A program made the position numbers and the translations under genes. Of a stretch of DNA of 64,000 nt, positions 39,675 to 49,395 are shown piece by piece. The notes below the pieces were generated by a model. The model was not told where the DNA came from. It was given only the letters and a program-made list of their open reading frames with translations, and searched no databases. The stretch covers positions 62,001 to 126,000 of the forward strand of contig NZ_VTHB01000005.1 of NCBI RefSeq assembly GCF_009729205.1. Reading direction: 5' to 3'. Origin of the DNA: Mycobacteroides sp. CBMA 271. Lineage in GTDB: Bacteria > Actinomycetota > Actinomycetes > Mycobacteriales > Mycobacteriaceae. The first letter of the stretch is position 1; each line of letters starts with the position of its first letter.

Positions 39675-41210
39675 ATGCATAGCACCGTCAGCGGCGCCGC
39701 CACGACAACCAGGGAACAGTTCAACGCCCTGGCGGCGATCCATCGGGTGGTGCCGGTCACGCGAAAAGTCCTGGCAGACAGCGAGACCCCACTCTCTGCG
39801 TACCGGAAGTTGGGCGCCAACCGTCCGGGCACCTTCCTGCTGGAATCGGCGGAGAACGGTCGCTCGTGGTCGCGCTGGTCGTTCATCGGTGCCGGATCGC
39901 CGTCGGCGTTGACCGTCCGCGACGGGCAAGCCGCCTGGCTGGGCGCGACGCCGGAGGGCGCCCCAGTCGGCGGCGACCCTCTCGCTGCGCTGCGGGCCAC
40001 CATGGATCTGCTGGCCGGCGAGTCGCTCACGGATCTGCCGCCGCTGTCCGGCGGGATGGTCGGCTTCCTGGCGTACGACATCGTGCGACGCCTGGAGCGG
40101 CTGCCCGAGACGACCACCGATGACCTCGGGCTGCCGGATCTGCTGCTGCTGCTCGCCACCGATATGGCGGCCGTTGATCACCACGAGGGCACCATCACGC
40201 TCATCGCCAACGCCGTCAACTGGGACGACACCCCGCAGCGGGTTGCAGAGGCGTACGACGACGCCGTGGCGCGGCTGGAAGTGATGACCGCGGCGTTGAG
40301 CCAGCCGCTGCCCTCCGCGGTCGCCCACTTCGACCGTCCGAAACCGACGTACAGCAACCAGCGCACCGTCCAGGAGTACAGCGCGATAGTCGACAAGCTG
40401 GTCGGCGATATCGAGGCCGGTGAGGCATTCCAGGTGGTGCCGAGCATGCGCTTCGAAATGGAGACCGATGTCGACCCGCTCGACGTCTACCGCATCCTGC
40501 GCGTCACCAACCCCAGCCCGTACATGTACCTGCTGCATGCGCCGGACTCCGATGGTGGAACGGCCTTTTCGATCGTCGGATCGAGCCCGGAGGCGCTGGT
40601 CACCGTCAAGGACGGGGTGGCCACTACCCATCCCATCGCGGGCACCCGCTGGCGCGGGGCGACTGACGAGGAAGACAGCCTGCTCGCCAAGGATCTACTC
40701 AACGACGAGAAGGAACTCTCGGAGCACCTAATGCTGGTCGACCTCGGCCGCAACGATCTCGGACGGGTCTGTACCCCGGGCACCGTGAAGGTCAGCGATT
40801 ACAGCCACATCGAGCGCTACAGCCACGTGATGCACCTGGTGTCTACCGTTTCCGGGTCGCTTGCCGGCGGCAAGACGGCGCTGGACGCGATTACCGCGTG
40901 CTTCCCGGCCGGAACGCTGTCGGGGGCCCCGAAGGTGCGCGCCATGGAACTCATCGAAGAGGTCGAACTCACCCGGCGGGGACTGTACGGGGGAGTGCTC
41001 GGTTACCTGGACTTCGCCGGGAACGCCGATTTCGCCATCGCGATCCGCACGGCACTGTTCAAGGGCGGTCGCGCCTATGTTCAGGCCGGCGGTGGTGTGG
41101 TAGCCGACTCCACCGGAGAGTACGAGTTCAACGAGGCCCGGAACAAGGCCACCGCCGTGCTCAATGCCATCGCCGCTGCCGAAACCCTCACCGGCGCTGC
41201 GGATGTCTAA
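39675..41210 (+). CDS. trpE: Anthranilate synthase component I
   Basis: Converts chorismate and ammonia or glutamine to anthranilate. The 511-residue product shows the Trp-feedback site region [22 protein letters not shown], and the chorismate-binding core: [70 protein letters not shown] and [11 protein letters not shown] 39675 is chosen over 39654/39666 by distance from GGGAG at 39660. The TrpG subunit is not in the window. The 3' end overlaps the Trp-associated membrane-protein gene by eight bases. Confidence 0.96.
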   Translation: MHSTVSGAATTTREQFNALAAIHRVVPVTRKVLADSETPLSAYRKLGANRPGTFLLESAENGRSWSRWSFIGAGSPSALTVRDGQAAWLGATPEGAPVGGDPLAALRATMDLLAGESLTDLPPLSGGMVGFLAYDIVRRLERLPETTTDDLGLPDLLLLLATDMAAVDHHEGTITLIANAVNWDDTPQRVAEAYDDAVARLEVMTAALSQPLPSAVAHFDRPKPTYSNQRTVQEYSAIVDKLVGDIEAGEAFQVVPSMRFEMETDVDPLDVYRILRVTNPSPYMYLLHAPDSDGGTAFSIVGSSPEALVTVKDGVATTHPIAGTRWRGATDEEDSLLAKDLLNDEKELSEHLMLVDLGRNDLGRVCTPGTVKVSDYSHIERYSHVMHLVSTVSGSLAGGKTALDAITACFPAGTLSGAPKVRAMELIEEVELTRRGLYGGVLGYLDFAGNADFAIAIRTALFKGGRAYVQAGGGVVADSTGEYEFNEARNKATAVLNAIAAAETLTGAADV

Positions 41211-41796
41211 CCCCGCTCGCAGAAAACTACTTACGGGTGCCGGGTTGCTCGTGATCGCGGCGGCTGCGCTGTGGGCGGCCTCGAAGTTCACCTGGGTGCG
41301 TGTGCGCTCCTTCGACGGTCTTGGTGACCCCCGCACGATCCTGGTGTCCGGTGCCGACTGGTCGGCGGCCCTGGTTCCGCTGGCGGTGGCGTTGATCGCG
41401 TCCGCCATCGCCACCCTCGCGATCCGCGGCTGGGCCTTACGGATCTTGGCTGTTCTAGTGGCGGTCATCGGTGCCGGCGCGGCCTACCTAGGCGTCAGCC
41501 TCTGGGCGGTCCGCGACGTCGGACCGCGTGCCGCGGACGTCACGCACATACCGATATCCACTCTGGTGGGCGCCGATAGGCTCTCCGGCGGCGCGACGGC
41601 CGCGGTTCTCGCCGCAGTGGTGGCGGTAGTGGCCGCCATGTCGCTGCTGCGCGCCGCACGCGGAGCCGTCGCCACCAAGTACCAGAACCCCGCCGCCAGA
41701 CGCTCTGAAAGCGCAGATACGAGCCAGAGCGAGCGGGTGATGTGGGACAGCCTGGACGGCGGGCACGACCCCACCGCCGGCCCTACTGAGGCCTAG
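41203..41796 (+). CDS. Trp-operon-associated membrane protein (TIGR02234-like)
   Basis: A 197-residue protein with four hydrophobic segments ([53 protein letters not shown] and [17 protein letters not shown]) and an SER/D-rich tail. It matches in position and pattern the conserved actinobacterial gene between trpE and trpC (Rv1610). Its role is unknown; coupling to trpE by an eight-base overlap suggests a link with tryptophan synthesis. Confidence 0.82.
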   Translation: MSNPARRKLLTGAGLLVIAAAALWAASKFTWVRVRSFDGLGDPRTILVSGADWSAALVPLAVALIASAIATLAIRGWALRILAVLVAVIGAGAAYLGVSLWAVRDVGPRAADVTHIPISTLVGADRLSGGATAAVLAAVVAVVAAMSLLRAARGAVATKYQNPAARRSESADTSQSERVMWDSLDGGHDPTAGPTEA

Positions 41797-41836
41797 TCAG
41801 CTCCCATTCGAGCCCTACCTGACCCGGTTTATGTGT

Positions 41837-41855
41837 GTAGCCCGTGAACGGCTAC
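41837..41855 (+). other. Small hairpin upstream of trpC
   Basis: GTAGCC (41837-41842) and GGCTAC (41850-41855) form a 6-base stem with a seven-base loop in the 120-base gap before trpC. It might be a leader element or weak terminator; no Trp-codon leader peptide is visible. Confidence 0.3.
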
Positions 41856-41916
41856 CCTTCTGAGAAGTTCGAATGCGTAGGCGCGGGGGCGCCGCAAGAA
41901 GGGAATCGTCGAGGTC

Positions 41917-42735
41917 ATGAGTTCGGGAACCGTACTCGATTCGATCCTCGATGGTGTGCGCGCTGATGTCGCGGCCCGCGAAGCCATTGTGGATCTCGCC
42001 AGCGTCAAAGCGGCCGCTAAAGCGGCACCCAAACCGCTCGATGTGATGGCTGCCCTGCGCGAACCGGGCATCGCGGTGATCGCCGAAGTCAAGAGGGCGA
42101 GCCCGTCGCGTGGTGCGCTCGCCGATATCAGTGATCCCGCCAAGCTTGCGAAGGCGTACGAGGACGGGGGAGCGCGGATCATCAGCGTGCTCACCGAGGG
42201 GCGCCGATTCAACGGCAGCCTCGACGACCTCGACTCGGTGCGCGCCGCGGTTTCAGTTCCGGTGTTGCGCAAGGACTTTGTGGTGGGCCCGTATCAGATT
42301 CACGAGGCGCGCGCGCACGGTGCAGACCTCATCCTGCTGATCGTCGCGGCGCTCGAACAGACCGCGTTGGTATCGCTGCTTGATCGCACCGAGTCACTGG
42401 GCATGACCGCGCTGGTGGAAGTGCACACCGAGGAAGAGGCCGATCGCGCGCTGTCCGCCGGTGCATCGGTCATCGGTGTCAATGCGCGTGACCTGAAAAC
42501 TCTTGAGATCGATCGGGATTGCTTCTCCCGGATCGCGCCAGGACTGCCCAGCGGCGTGATCCGAATCGCCGAATCCGGTATCCGTGGAACCGCCGACCTG
42601 CTGGCGTACGCCGGCGCCGGGGCCGACGCGGTACTGGTTGGCGAGGGACTGGTCACCAGTGGTGATCCCCGGAGTGCCGTCGCGGATTTGGTGACGGCGG
42701 GTACGCATCCGTCCTGCCCCAAACCGGCTCGCTAG
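41917..42735 (+). CDS. trpC: Indole-3-glycerol-phosphate synthase
   Basis: Closes the indole ring from CdRP. The 272-residue barrel has [15 protein letters not shown] (substrate/catalytic Lys and Glu), [66 protein letters not shown] and IAESGIRG. It is monofunctional; the TrpF step should be done by HisA/PriA. The trpB start is three bases downstream. Confidence 0.96.
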   Translation: MSSGTVLDSILDGVRADVAAREAIVDLASVKAAAKAAPKPLDVMAALREPGIAVIAEVKRASPSRGALADISDPAKLAKAYEDGGARIISVLTEGRRFNGSLDDLDSVRAAVSVPVLRKDFVVGPYQIHEARAHGADLILLIVAALEQTALVSLLDRTESLGMTALVEVHTEEEADRALSAGASVIGVNARDLKTLEIDRDCFSRIAPGLPSGVIRIAESGIRGTADLLAYAGAGADAVLVGEGLVTSGDPRSAVADLVTAGTHPSCPKPAR

Positions 42736-42738
42736 ACG

Positions 42739-44030
<1,292 letters not shown>

Positions 44031-44031
<1 letters not shown>

Positions 44032-44831
44032 TGACGCAGCCCGGCCGTCTCACCGAGGTCTTCGACAAGTGCCGCAGCGAGGATCGCGCGGCACTGATCG
44101 GCTATCTGCCCAACGGTTACCCGGACTTGGACACCTCGATCGAACTCATGACCACCCTGGTCCAGGGCGGGTGCGACATCGTCGAGGTGGGCATCGCGTA
44201 CTCGGACCCGATGATGGACGGCCCGATGATCGCGGCGGCCGCGGAAACCGCGCTCGCCAACGGCGTTCGGGTGGCAGATGTCTTCACCACGGTGCGCGCC
44301 ATCACCGATGCTGGCGGGCACGCCGTCGTCATGTCCTATTGGAACCCGGTGCTGCGGTATGGGGTTGACGCCTTCGCGCGCGATCTGGCGGTCGCCGGAG
44401 GCCTCGGCATCATCACCCCCGACCTGATCCCGGATGAAGCCGAAGACTGGATTGCCGCCTCCGACGCGTACGACCTGGATCGCGTCTTCCTCGTCGCGCC
44501 GTCCTCCACATCGGAACGGCTGGAGATGACCGTCGGCGCATGCCGGGGATTCGTGTACGCGGCATCCACGATGGGCGTCACCGGTGCGCGCGATGCGGTG
44601 TCGAACGCGGCCCCGGCATTGGTGAGCCGGGTGCGCGAAGTCTCCGATATCGCGGTCGGTGTCGGCCTGGGCGTGCGATCCGGTCCGCAGGCCGCCGAGA
44701 TTGCGGCGTACGCGGACGGCGTCATCGTCGGCTCGGCATTAGTGGCCGCGGCCCCACAAGGCACCGCGGCGGTGCGTACCCTGGCTGAAGAATTGGCCGT
44801 CGGAGTCCGGAAGGGCACAACCACACCGTGA
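44031..44831 (+). CDS. trpA: Tryptophan synthase alpha chain
   Basis: Cleaves indole-glycerol phosphate and channels indole to TrpB. The 266-residue product has IGYLPNGYPDLDTSIE, catalytic Glu and Asp in VEVGIAYSDPMMDGPMI, MSYWNPVLRYG, GIITPDLIPDE, TMGVTGAR and GLGVRSGPQAAEIAAYADGVIVGSA. ATG 44031 shares its A with the trpB stop. It overlaps lgt by four bases (GTGA). Confidence 0.96.
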
Positions 44832-45910
44832 CAGTCGTGAATCTGGCATACATCCCCAGCCCGCCCCAAGGAGTCTGGCATCTGGGGCCAATCCCGATCC
44901 GCGCCTATGCACTGTGCATCATCGCGGGCATCATCGTCGCGCTGGTTATCGGCGATCGGCGATGGGAAGAGCGCGGCGGTGAGCGCGGCGTCATCTACGA
45001 CATCGCATTGTGGGCAGTACCTTTCGGACTGGTCGGCGGGCGTCTCTACCACGTGATGACCGATTGGCAGACCTACTTCGGACCGCACGGCAAGGGCATA
45101 GCGAAGGCAATTGCGGTCTGGGAGGGCGGTCTCGGCATCTGGGGCGCCGTCGCCCTCGGTGGCGTCGGAGCCTGGATTGCGTGTCGCCGTCGCGGAATTC
45201 CGCTTCCCGCATTCGGCGACGCGATTGCCCCAGGCATCGTGCTGGCCCAGGCAATCGGCCGGTTGGGCAACTACTTCAACCAGGAACTCACGGGTGGACC
45301 CACCACGTTGCCGTGGGGGCTGGAACTGTTCTACCGGCGCTCCGCTGACGGCGCGGTTGACATTCTGAATCTCAACGGCGTGTCGACCGGCGAAGTGGCA
45401 CAAGTCGTTCACCCAACCTTCCTGTACGAATTGCTATGGAACGTCCTCATTTTCGCGCTACTGATCTTTGTGGATCGCCGCTTCAAGATCGGACACGGGC
45501 GACTGTTCGCGTTGTACGTGGCCGGGTACTGCGTGGGCAGGTTCTGCGTAGAGCTGATGCGCGTGGACCCCGCGACCCAATTCGGTGGCATCCGCGTGAA
45601 TTCGTTCACCTCGACGCTGGTGTTCCTGGGCGCTGTCGCCTACATCCTGTTGGCCCCCAAGGGGCGTGAGGATCCTGAATCTCTTGCCGGCAATCAGGCA
45701 GAGGCGGCGGAGGTAGAGACAGACCCGGAGCGCGGAGAGACCGCGAATGCGACCGAAGACGTCGCCGATGCCGCCACGGACCAGCCCACCGCTGCGGTGG
45801 AATCGGGTGCCGACGCGATGGAGGCCGACCAGGACGTCGACGACGTCGAGTCCGACCAGGCCGTCGAGGTCCCAGCCAAGCCCGAAACAGATTCCCCGAC
45901 CCTCTCGTAG
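44828..45910 (+). CDS. lgt: Prolipoprotein diacylglyceryl transferase with acidic C-terminal tail
   Basis: Transfers diacylglycerol from phosphatidylglycerol to the lipobox cysteine of prolipoproteins. Residues ~1-275 form the seven-helix Lgt core: PIPIRAYALCIIAGIIVAL, GLVGGRLYHVMTDW, the family signature GRLGNYFNQELTGGPTTLPWGLELF and HPTFLYELLWNVLIF. Residues ~280-360 are a cytosolic-looking tail rich in Ala, Glu and Asp, which is common in mycobacterial Lgt and has no known role. It starts with GTG 44828 inside the trpA end. Confidence 0.95.
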   Translation: MTVVNLAYIPSPPQGVWHLGPIPIRAYALCIIAGIIVALVIGDRRWEERGGERGVIYDIALWAVPFGLVGGRLYHVMTDWQTYFGPHGKGIAKAIAVWEGGLGIWGAVALGGVGAWIACRRRGIPLPAFGDAIAPGIVLAQAIGRLGNYFNQELTGGPTTLPWGLELFYRRSADGAVDILNLNGVSTGEVAQVVHPTFLYELLWNVLIFALLIFVDRRFKIGHGRLFALYVAGYCVGRFCVELMRVDPATQFGGIRVNSFTSTLVFLGAVAYILLAPKGREDPESLAGNQAEAAEVETDPERGETANATEDVADAATDQPTAAVESGADAMEADQDVDDVESDQAVEVPAKPETDSPTLS

Positions 45911-45928
45911 ATCTGGCATGGTGGAGAA

Positions 45929-46300
45929 ATGACCGCGAGCACTCCGCCCCCCTTCGGAACGCCTCCTCCCGTGCCGCCGGCCGGAGTCCCTTACCCGCCG
46001 CCGCCCGGGTACGCAGGACCTCCCGTTGATCCTGCCGCCCCGTTTGGACGGAACCCGGCCACCGGTCAGCCCTACTCGGATAAATCGAAGCTTGTCGCTG
46101 GCCTGTTGCAACTCCTAGGCCTGGTTGGATTCGTGGGATTCGGCCGTATCTACCTAGGGCAAACCCTGCTCGGCGTCATCCAGCTGGTGGTCGGATTGGC
46201 GACCTTCACGGTGGGGGCAATCATCTGGGCGATCATCGATGCGATTCTGATTTTCGGCGGCAAGGTCCGCGACAAAGACGGCAGGGAGCTTAGAGACTGA
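45929..46300 (+). CDS. TM2-domain membrane protein with Pro-rich N-terminus
   Basis: A 123-residue protein. The first ~45 residues are Pro/Gly-rich (PPPFGTPPPVPPAG). The rest is a TM2 domain: LLQLLGLVGFVGFGRIYLGQTLLGVIQLVVGL then GAIIWAIIDAILIF, two helices joined by a short turn. It corresponds by place and type to Rv1615. Function unknown. Confidence 0.85.
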   Translation: MTASTPPPFGTPPPVPPAGVPYPPPPGYAGPPVDPAAPFGRNPATGQPYSDKSKLVAGLLQLLGLVGFVGFGRIYLGQTLLGVIQLVVGLATFTVGAIIWAIIDAILIFGGKVRDKDGRELRD

Positions 46301-46344
46301 TCGGTGACTGATCCGCCTTCCAAGGGTGTGCGAGAATGGAGTTG

Positions 46345-46384
46345 ACCGGGACGGCCCGGTAATTCTTCGCCAGGGGACGGCCTC
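46345..46384 (+). ncRNA. Guanidine-II riboswitch (mini-ykkC)
   Basis: Two stem-loops, both with ACGG loops, precede a small multidrug resistance gene. P1 is ACCGGG-ACGG-CCCGGT (46345-46360), a perfect six-pair stem; P2 is GGGG-ACGG-CCTC (46373-46384), four pairs including one G-U; the linker is 12 bases. Twin ACGR-loop hairpins are the definition of the class, and Gdx/SugE exporters are its usual target. The ribosome site GGAGGT (46395-46400) follows P2 by ten bases, so control is probably at translation initiation. Confidence 0.9.
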
Positions 46385-46407
46385 ACCGAAATTCGGAGGT
46401 ATCTCTC

Positions 46408-46722
46408 ATGGTTTGGCTGCTTCTCATCCTTGCGGGTCTGCTGGAGGTGGGTTGGGCTATCGGCCTCAAATACACCGAAGGATTCACTCGACTGTGGCCG
46501 ACCGTGGGCACCGTCGGATCGATGATCATCAGTCTCGGACTGCTTGGCATCGCGATGAAGAGCCTGCCGGTCGGCACCGCCTATGCGATCTGGGTGGGGG
46601 TGGGCGCTGTCGGTACGGCGATCCTGGGCATCGTGTTGTTCGGGGATTCCGCCAACATCTGGCGACTGCTCAGCCTGGTACTAATCGTCGCCGGCATCAT
46701 CGGTCTGAAACTGGCTTCCTGA
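46408..46722 (+). CDS. gdx: SMR-family guanidinium exporter (Gdx/SugE type)
   Basis: A 104-residue, four-helix small multidrug resistance protein. The active-site glutamate is Glu13 in [18 protein letters not shown]; the [14 protein letters not shown] sequence and [25 protein letters not shown] are typical of the SugE/Gdx subgroup, which exports guanidinium, rather than the EmrE drug exporters. The guanidine-II riboswitch upstream strongly supports this. It probably works as a dual-topology homodimer. Confidence 0.92.
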   Translation: MVWLLLILAGLLEVGWAIGLKYTEGFTRLWPTVGTVGSMIISLGLLGIAMKSLPVGTAYAIWVGVGAVGTAILGIVLFGDSANIWRLLSLVLIVAGIIGLKLAS

Positions 46723-46795
46723 CAACGTAAACCGGCGAAGGTAACCGATGGGTGAATCGTGCCCGCACTGACTCGTGAGTAGATGTGACCGCGAC

Positions 46796-46801
46796 TATGC
46801 T
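46796..46801 (+). promoter_or_regulatory. -10 box candidate of pykA
   Basis: TATGCT ends eight bases before the GTG start of pykA at 46810, with no ribosome site between, suggesting a very short leader or none. Confidence 0.4.
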
Positions 46802-46809
46802 CAAAAGTC

Positions 46810-48228
46810 GTGACGAGACGCGGAAAGATTGTTTGCACTCTTGGCCCTGCGACCGGTTCTGCCGAGTTGGTGCGTGAGCTCGTCGATTCCGGCATGGACG
46901 TGGCACGACTCAACTTCAGCCACGGTGAGCATGCCGACCATGAGCAGAACTACCGCTGGGTGCGCAAGGCATCCGACGACTCCGGGCGCGCGGTTGGTGT
47001 CCTCGCGGACCTGCAGGGTCCCAAGATCCGGCTCGGCCGGTTCGCCACCGGCTCGACCGTGTGGGCGACGGGCGAGCAGATCAGGATCACTGTCGACGAT
47101 GTGGTGGGCACCCCGGACCGGGTGTCCACCACATACAAGCAGTTGGCCGCCGATGCGTCCGTAGGGGACCGGCTCCTAGTCGACGACGGCAAGGTAGGTC
47201 TCACGGTGGAGGCCGTCGAGAACAACGACGTGGTCTGCCGGGTCACCGAGGGCGGCCCCGTCAGCAACAACAAGGGCTTGTCGTTGCCGGGGATGAACGT
47301 CTCGGTGCCCGCGCTGTCCGAGAAGGACATCGCCGACCTCGAATTCGCGCTGCGACTCGGGGTAGACCTCATCGCGCTGTCTTTCGTGCGCTCACCCAGC
47401 GACGTGGAACTGGTGCACGCCATCATGGACCGCGTCGGACGGCGCGTGCCGGTGATCGCCAAGCTGGAGAAGCCCGAGGCCGTCGCCAACCTTGAAGCCA
47501 TTGTGCTGGCCTTCGACGCGATCATGGTCGCCCGTGGTGACCTCGGAGTCGAGCTGCCGCTCGAAGATGTGCCCATCGTGCAGAAGCGGGCCATCCAGAT
47601 CGCGCGAGAGAACGCCCGTCCGGTCATCGTGGCGACCCAGATGCTCGAGTCGATGATCGAGAACTCGCGGCCCACCCGTGCCGAGGCCTCCGACGTCGCC
47701 AACGCAGTTCTCGATGGCGCGGATGCCGTGATGTTGTCGGGGGAGACCTCGGTCGGCAAGCACCCCATGGAAGCAGTGCGGACGATGGCCCGCATCGTGT
47801 CGGCGGTAGAGAGCCATTCGGTGAGTGCGCCGCCATTGACGCACGTGCCGCGTACGAAACGCGGTGTCATTTCGTATGCCGCCCGTGATATCGGTGAACG
47901 CCTGAACGCCAAGGCCCTCGTCGCCTTCACTCAGTCCGGGGATACGGTGCGGCGCCTGGCCCGGCTGCACACCCCGCTACCGGTGCTGGCGTTCACTCCG
48001 CTGCCCGAGGTTCGTAGCCAGCTGGCGCTCACGTGGGGAACGGAAACGTTCATCGTCCCGGTGATGGATACCACCGACGGCATGATCCAACAGGTGGATA
48101 CGGCATTGCTAGCGATGGAGCGCTACCAGCGGGGAGATCTCGTGGTGATCGTCGCGGGCGCTCCTCCGGGAACAGTAGGCTCGACCAATCTGATCCACGT
48201 GCATCGGATCGGCGAGGACGACCACTAG
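46810..48228 (+). CDS. pykA: Pyruvate kinase
   Basis: Last ATP-forming step of glycolysis. The 472-residue product has TRRGKIVCTLGPATG, ARLNFSHG, DLQGPKIRLG, VIAKLEKPEAVANLEAI (catalytic Lys), IMVARGDLGVELP, ATQMLESMIENSRPTRAEASDVANAVLDGADAVMLSGET split over the active-site loop, and a C-terminal allosteric domain. The GTG start is used because homology begins at once. Confidence 0.96.
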   Translation: MTRRGKIVCTLGPATGSAELVRELVDSGMDVARLNFSHGEHADHEQNYRWVRKASDDSGRAVGVLADLQGPKIRLGRFATGSTVWATGEQIRITVDDVVGTPDRVSTTYKQLAADASVGDRLLVDDGKVGLTVEAVENNDVVCRVTEGGPVSNNKGLSLPGMNVSVPALSEKDIADLEFALRLGVDLIALSFVRSPSDVELVHAIMDRVGRRVPVIAKLEKPEAVANLEAIVLAFDAIMVARGDLGVELPLEDVPIVQKRAIQIARENARPVIVATQMLESMIENSRPTRAEASDVANAVLDGADAVMLSGETSVGKHPMEAVRTMARIVSAVESHSVSAPPLTHVPRTKRGVISYAARDIGERLNAKALVAFTQSGDTVRRLARLHTPLPVLAFTPLPEVRSQLALTWGTETFIVPVMDTTDGMIQQVDTALLAMERYQRGDLVVIVAGAPPGTVGSTNLIHVHRIGEDDH

Positions 48229-48251
48229 ACGATCACTCGAGGAGATTCAGC

Positions 48252-49151
48252 ATCAGCATCGATGAGCCGCTTGCGCGAAGAGAATCGGGCCAGGCGGATT
48301 TTGAACAGCTCCTCTCTCTCCTGGAGCTGAAGAACCCCGAGACCGACCTGTTCATCGGCGGTCATCCCACGGTCAACCCCCCGCGTACCTTCGGCGGCCA
48401 GTTGATGGCACAGTCGGTGGTGGCCTCCGGTCGTACCGTGCCCGAGAAGCTCTCGCTGGCCGCCATCTCAACCCATTTCATCAACGGCGGCGACCCGGAA
48501 CGGGACATCGAATTCCGGGTACTGCGGTTGCGGGACGAGCGCAGCTTCGCCAATCGCCGAGTGGATGCGGTCCAGGGCGACTTGTTGTTGTCCTCGGCCC
48601 TGGTGTCGTATCTCAAGGATTCCCCCGGGCTGGAACACGCGGCGGCGGCGCCAACGGTCGCCGATCCGGAGACATTGCCGACCATCGACGAGCATCTCGT
48701 CGGCTATGAGGAAACCGTGCCGATGTTCGTGGCCGCTCTCAAACCCATTGAGTGGCGCTATGACAATGACCCAGCATGGGTGCTCAAGGCAAAATCTCAA
48801 CGGCTGGAACATAATCGGGTCTGGATGAAGACGCACGCGGCCTTGCCCGACGACCCGGTGCTGCATAGTGCCGCACTGGTCTACTCCTCGGACACCACGG
48901 TGCTGGATTCGATTATCACCACCCACGGATTGTCCTGGGGTTACGACCGAATCTTCGCCGCCACCATCAACCACAGCGTGTGGTTCCACCGTCCGCTGCG
49001 CTTCGATGACTGGGTGCTCTACGCCACCGAGTCGCCGGTTGCCTCGGCAGGGCGCGGCATGGGATCAGGACGGTATTTCGATCGCGAAGGAAGGTTGCTG
49101 GCCAGTACTATCCAGGAAGGCATTGTCAAATACTTCCCGGGGCGGTCATGA
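48252..49151 (+). CDS. tesB: Acyl-CoA thioesterase II (TesB type), apparent ATC start
   Basis: A ~299-residue double-hotdog thioesterase hydrolysing acyl-CoA. Conserved pieces: NPPRTFGGQLMAQS, LAAISTHFINGGDPERDIEF, RDERSFANRRVDAVQG, VLHSAALVYSSDTTVLDS and HGLSWGYDRIFAATINHSVWFHR. No ATG, GTG or TTG exists in frame between the pykA stop and residue ~50, yet homology extends to the very N-terminus (ADFEQLLSLLELK). GAGGAG at 48239-48244 lies seven bases before ATC 48252 (then SISIDEP), so I place the start there; ATC 48258 is an alternative. Its end overlaps the next gene by four bases. Confidence 0.85.
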   Translation: MSIDEPLARRESGQADFEQLLSLLELKNPETDLFIGGHPTVNPPRTFGGQLMAQSVVASGRTVPEKLSLAAISTHFINGGDPERDIEFRVLRLRDERSFANRRVDAVQGDLLLSSALVSYLKDSPGLEHAAAAPTVADPETLPTIDEHLVGYEETVPMFVAALKPIEWRYDNDPAWVLKAKSQRLEHNRVWMKTHAALPDDPVLHSAALVYSSDTTVLDSIITTHGLSWGYDRIFAATINHSVWFHRPLRFDDWVLYATESPVASAGRGMGSGRYFDREGRLLASTIQEGIVKYFPGRS

Positions 49152-49333
49152 TTCGCATTCTTTCTCTGCTGGTGGTGGTTCTCACCGTGATCACCATCAT
49201 TTCCATCATCCAAGATCCGGCGAAGCCCAATGGCGAGAAGCTGCCGTGGGCCGTCATCGTGCTGGTTTTCCCGATCTTCGGACCGATCTTGTGGTTTGCC
49301 ATCGGGAAGAGCGGTCCTGCCGACCGTTGGTAG
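49148..49333 (+). CDS. Small PLDc_N-type membrane protein
   Basis: 61 residues: an N-terminal helix (ILSLLVVVLTVITIISII), a short polar linker DPAKPNGEKLPW and a second helix (AVIVLVFPIFGPILWFAIGK). The W-hydrophobic-FP-x-x-G-x-x-x-W pattern is that of the phospholipase-D-nuclease N-terminal (PLDc_N) family, here without any nuclease domain. ATG 49148 overlaps the tesB stop. Function unknown. Confidence 0.8.
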   Translation: MIRILSLLVVVLTVITIISIIQDPAKPNGEKLPWAVIVLVFPIFGPILWFAIGKSGPADRW

Positions 49334-49395
49334 TTGCGGGAGTATCCTGCAATAGAGGTCAACGATAGGTTTCAGCGGCTGCGGGAGGTGGCTGA

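Noticed and set aside
41837..41855. Strong terminator before trpC
   Set aside because: The stem is only six pairs and lacks a T-run; kept as a weak hairpin only.
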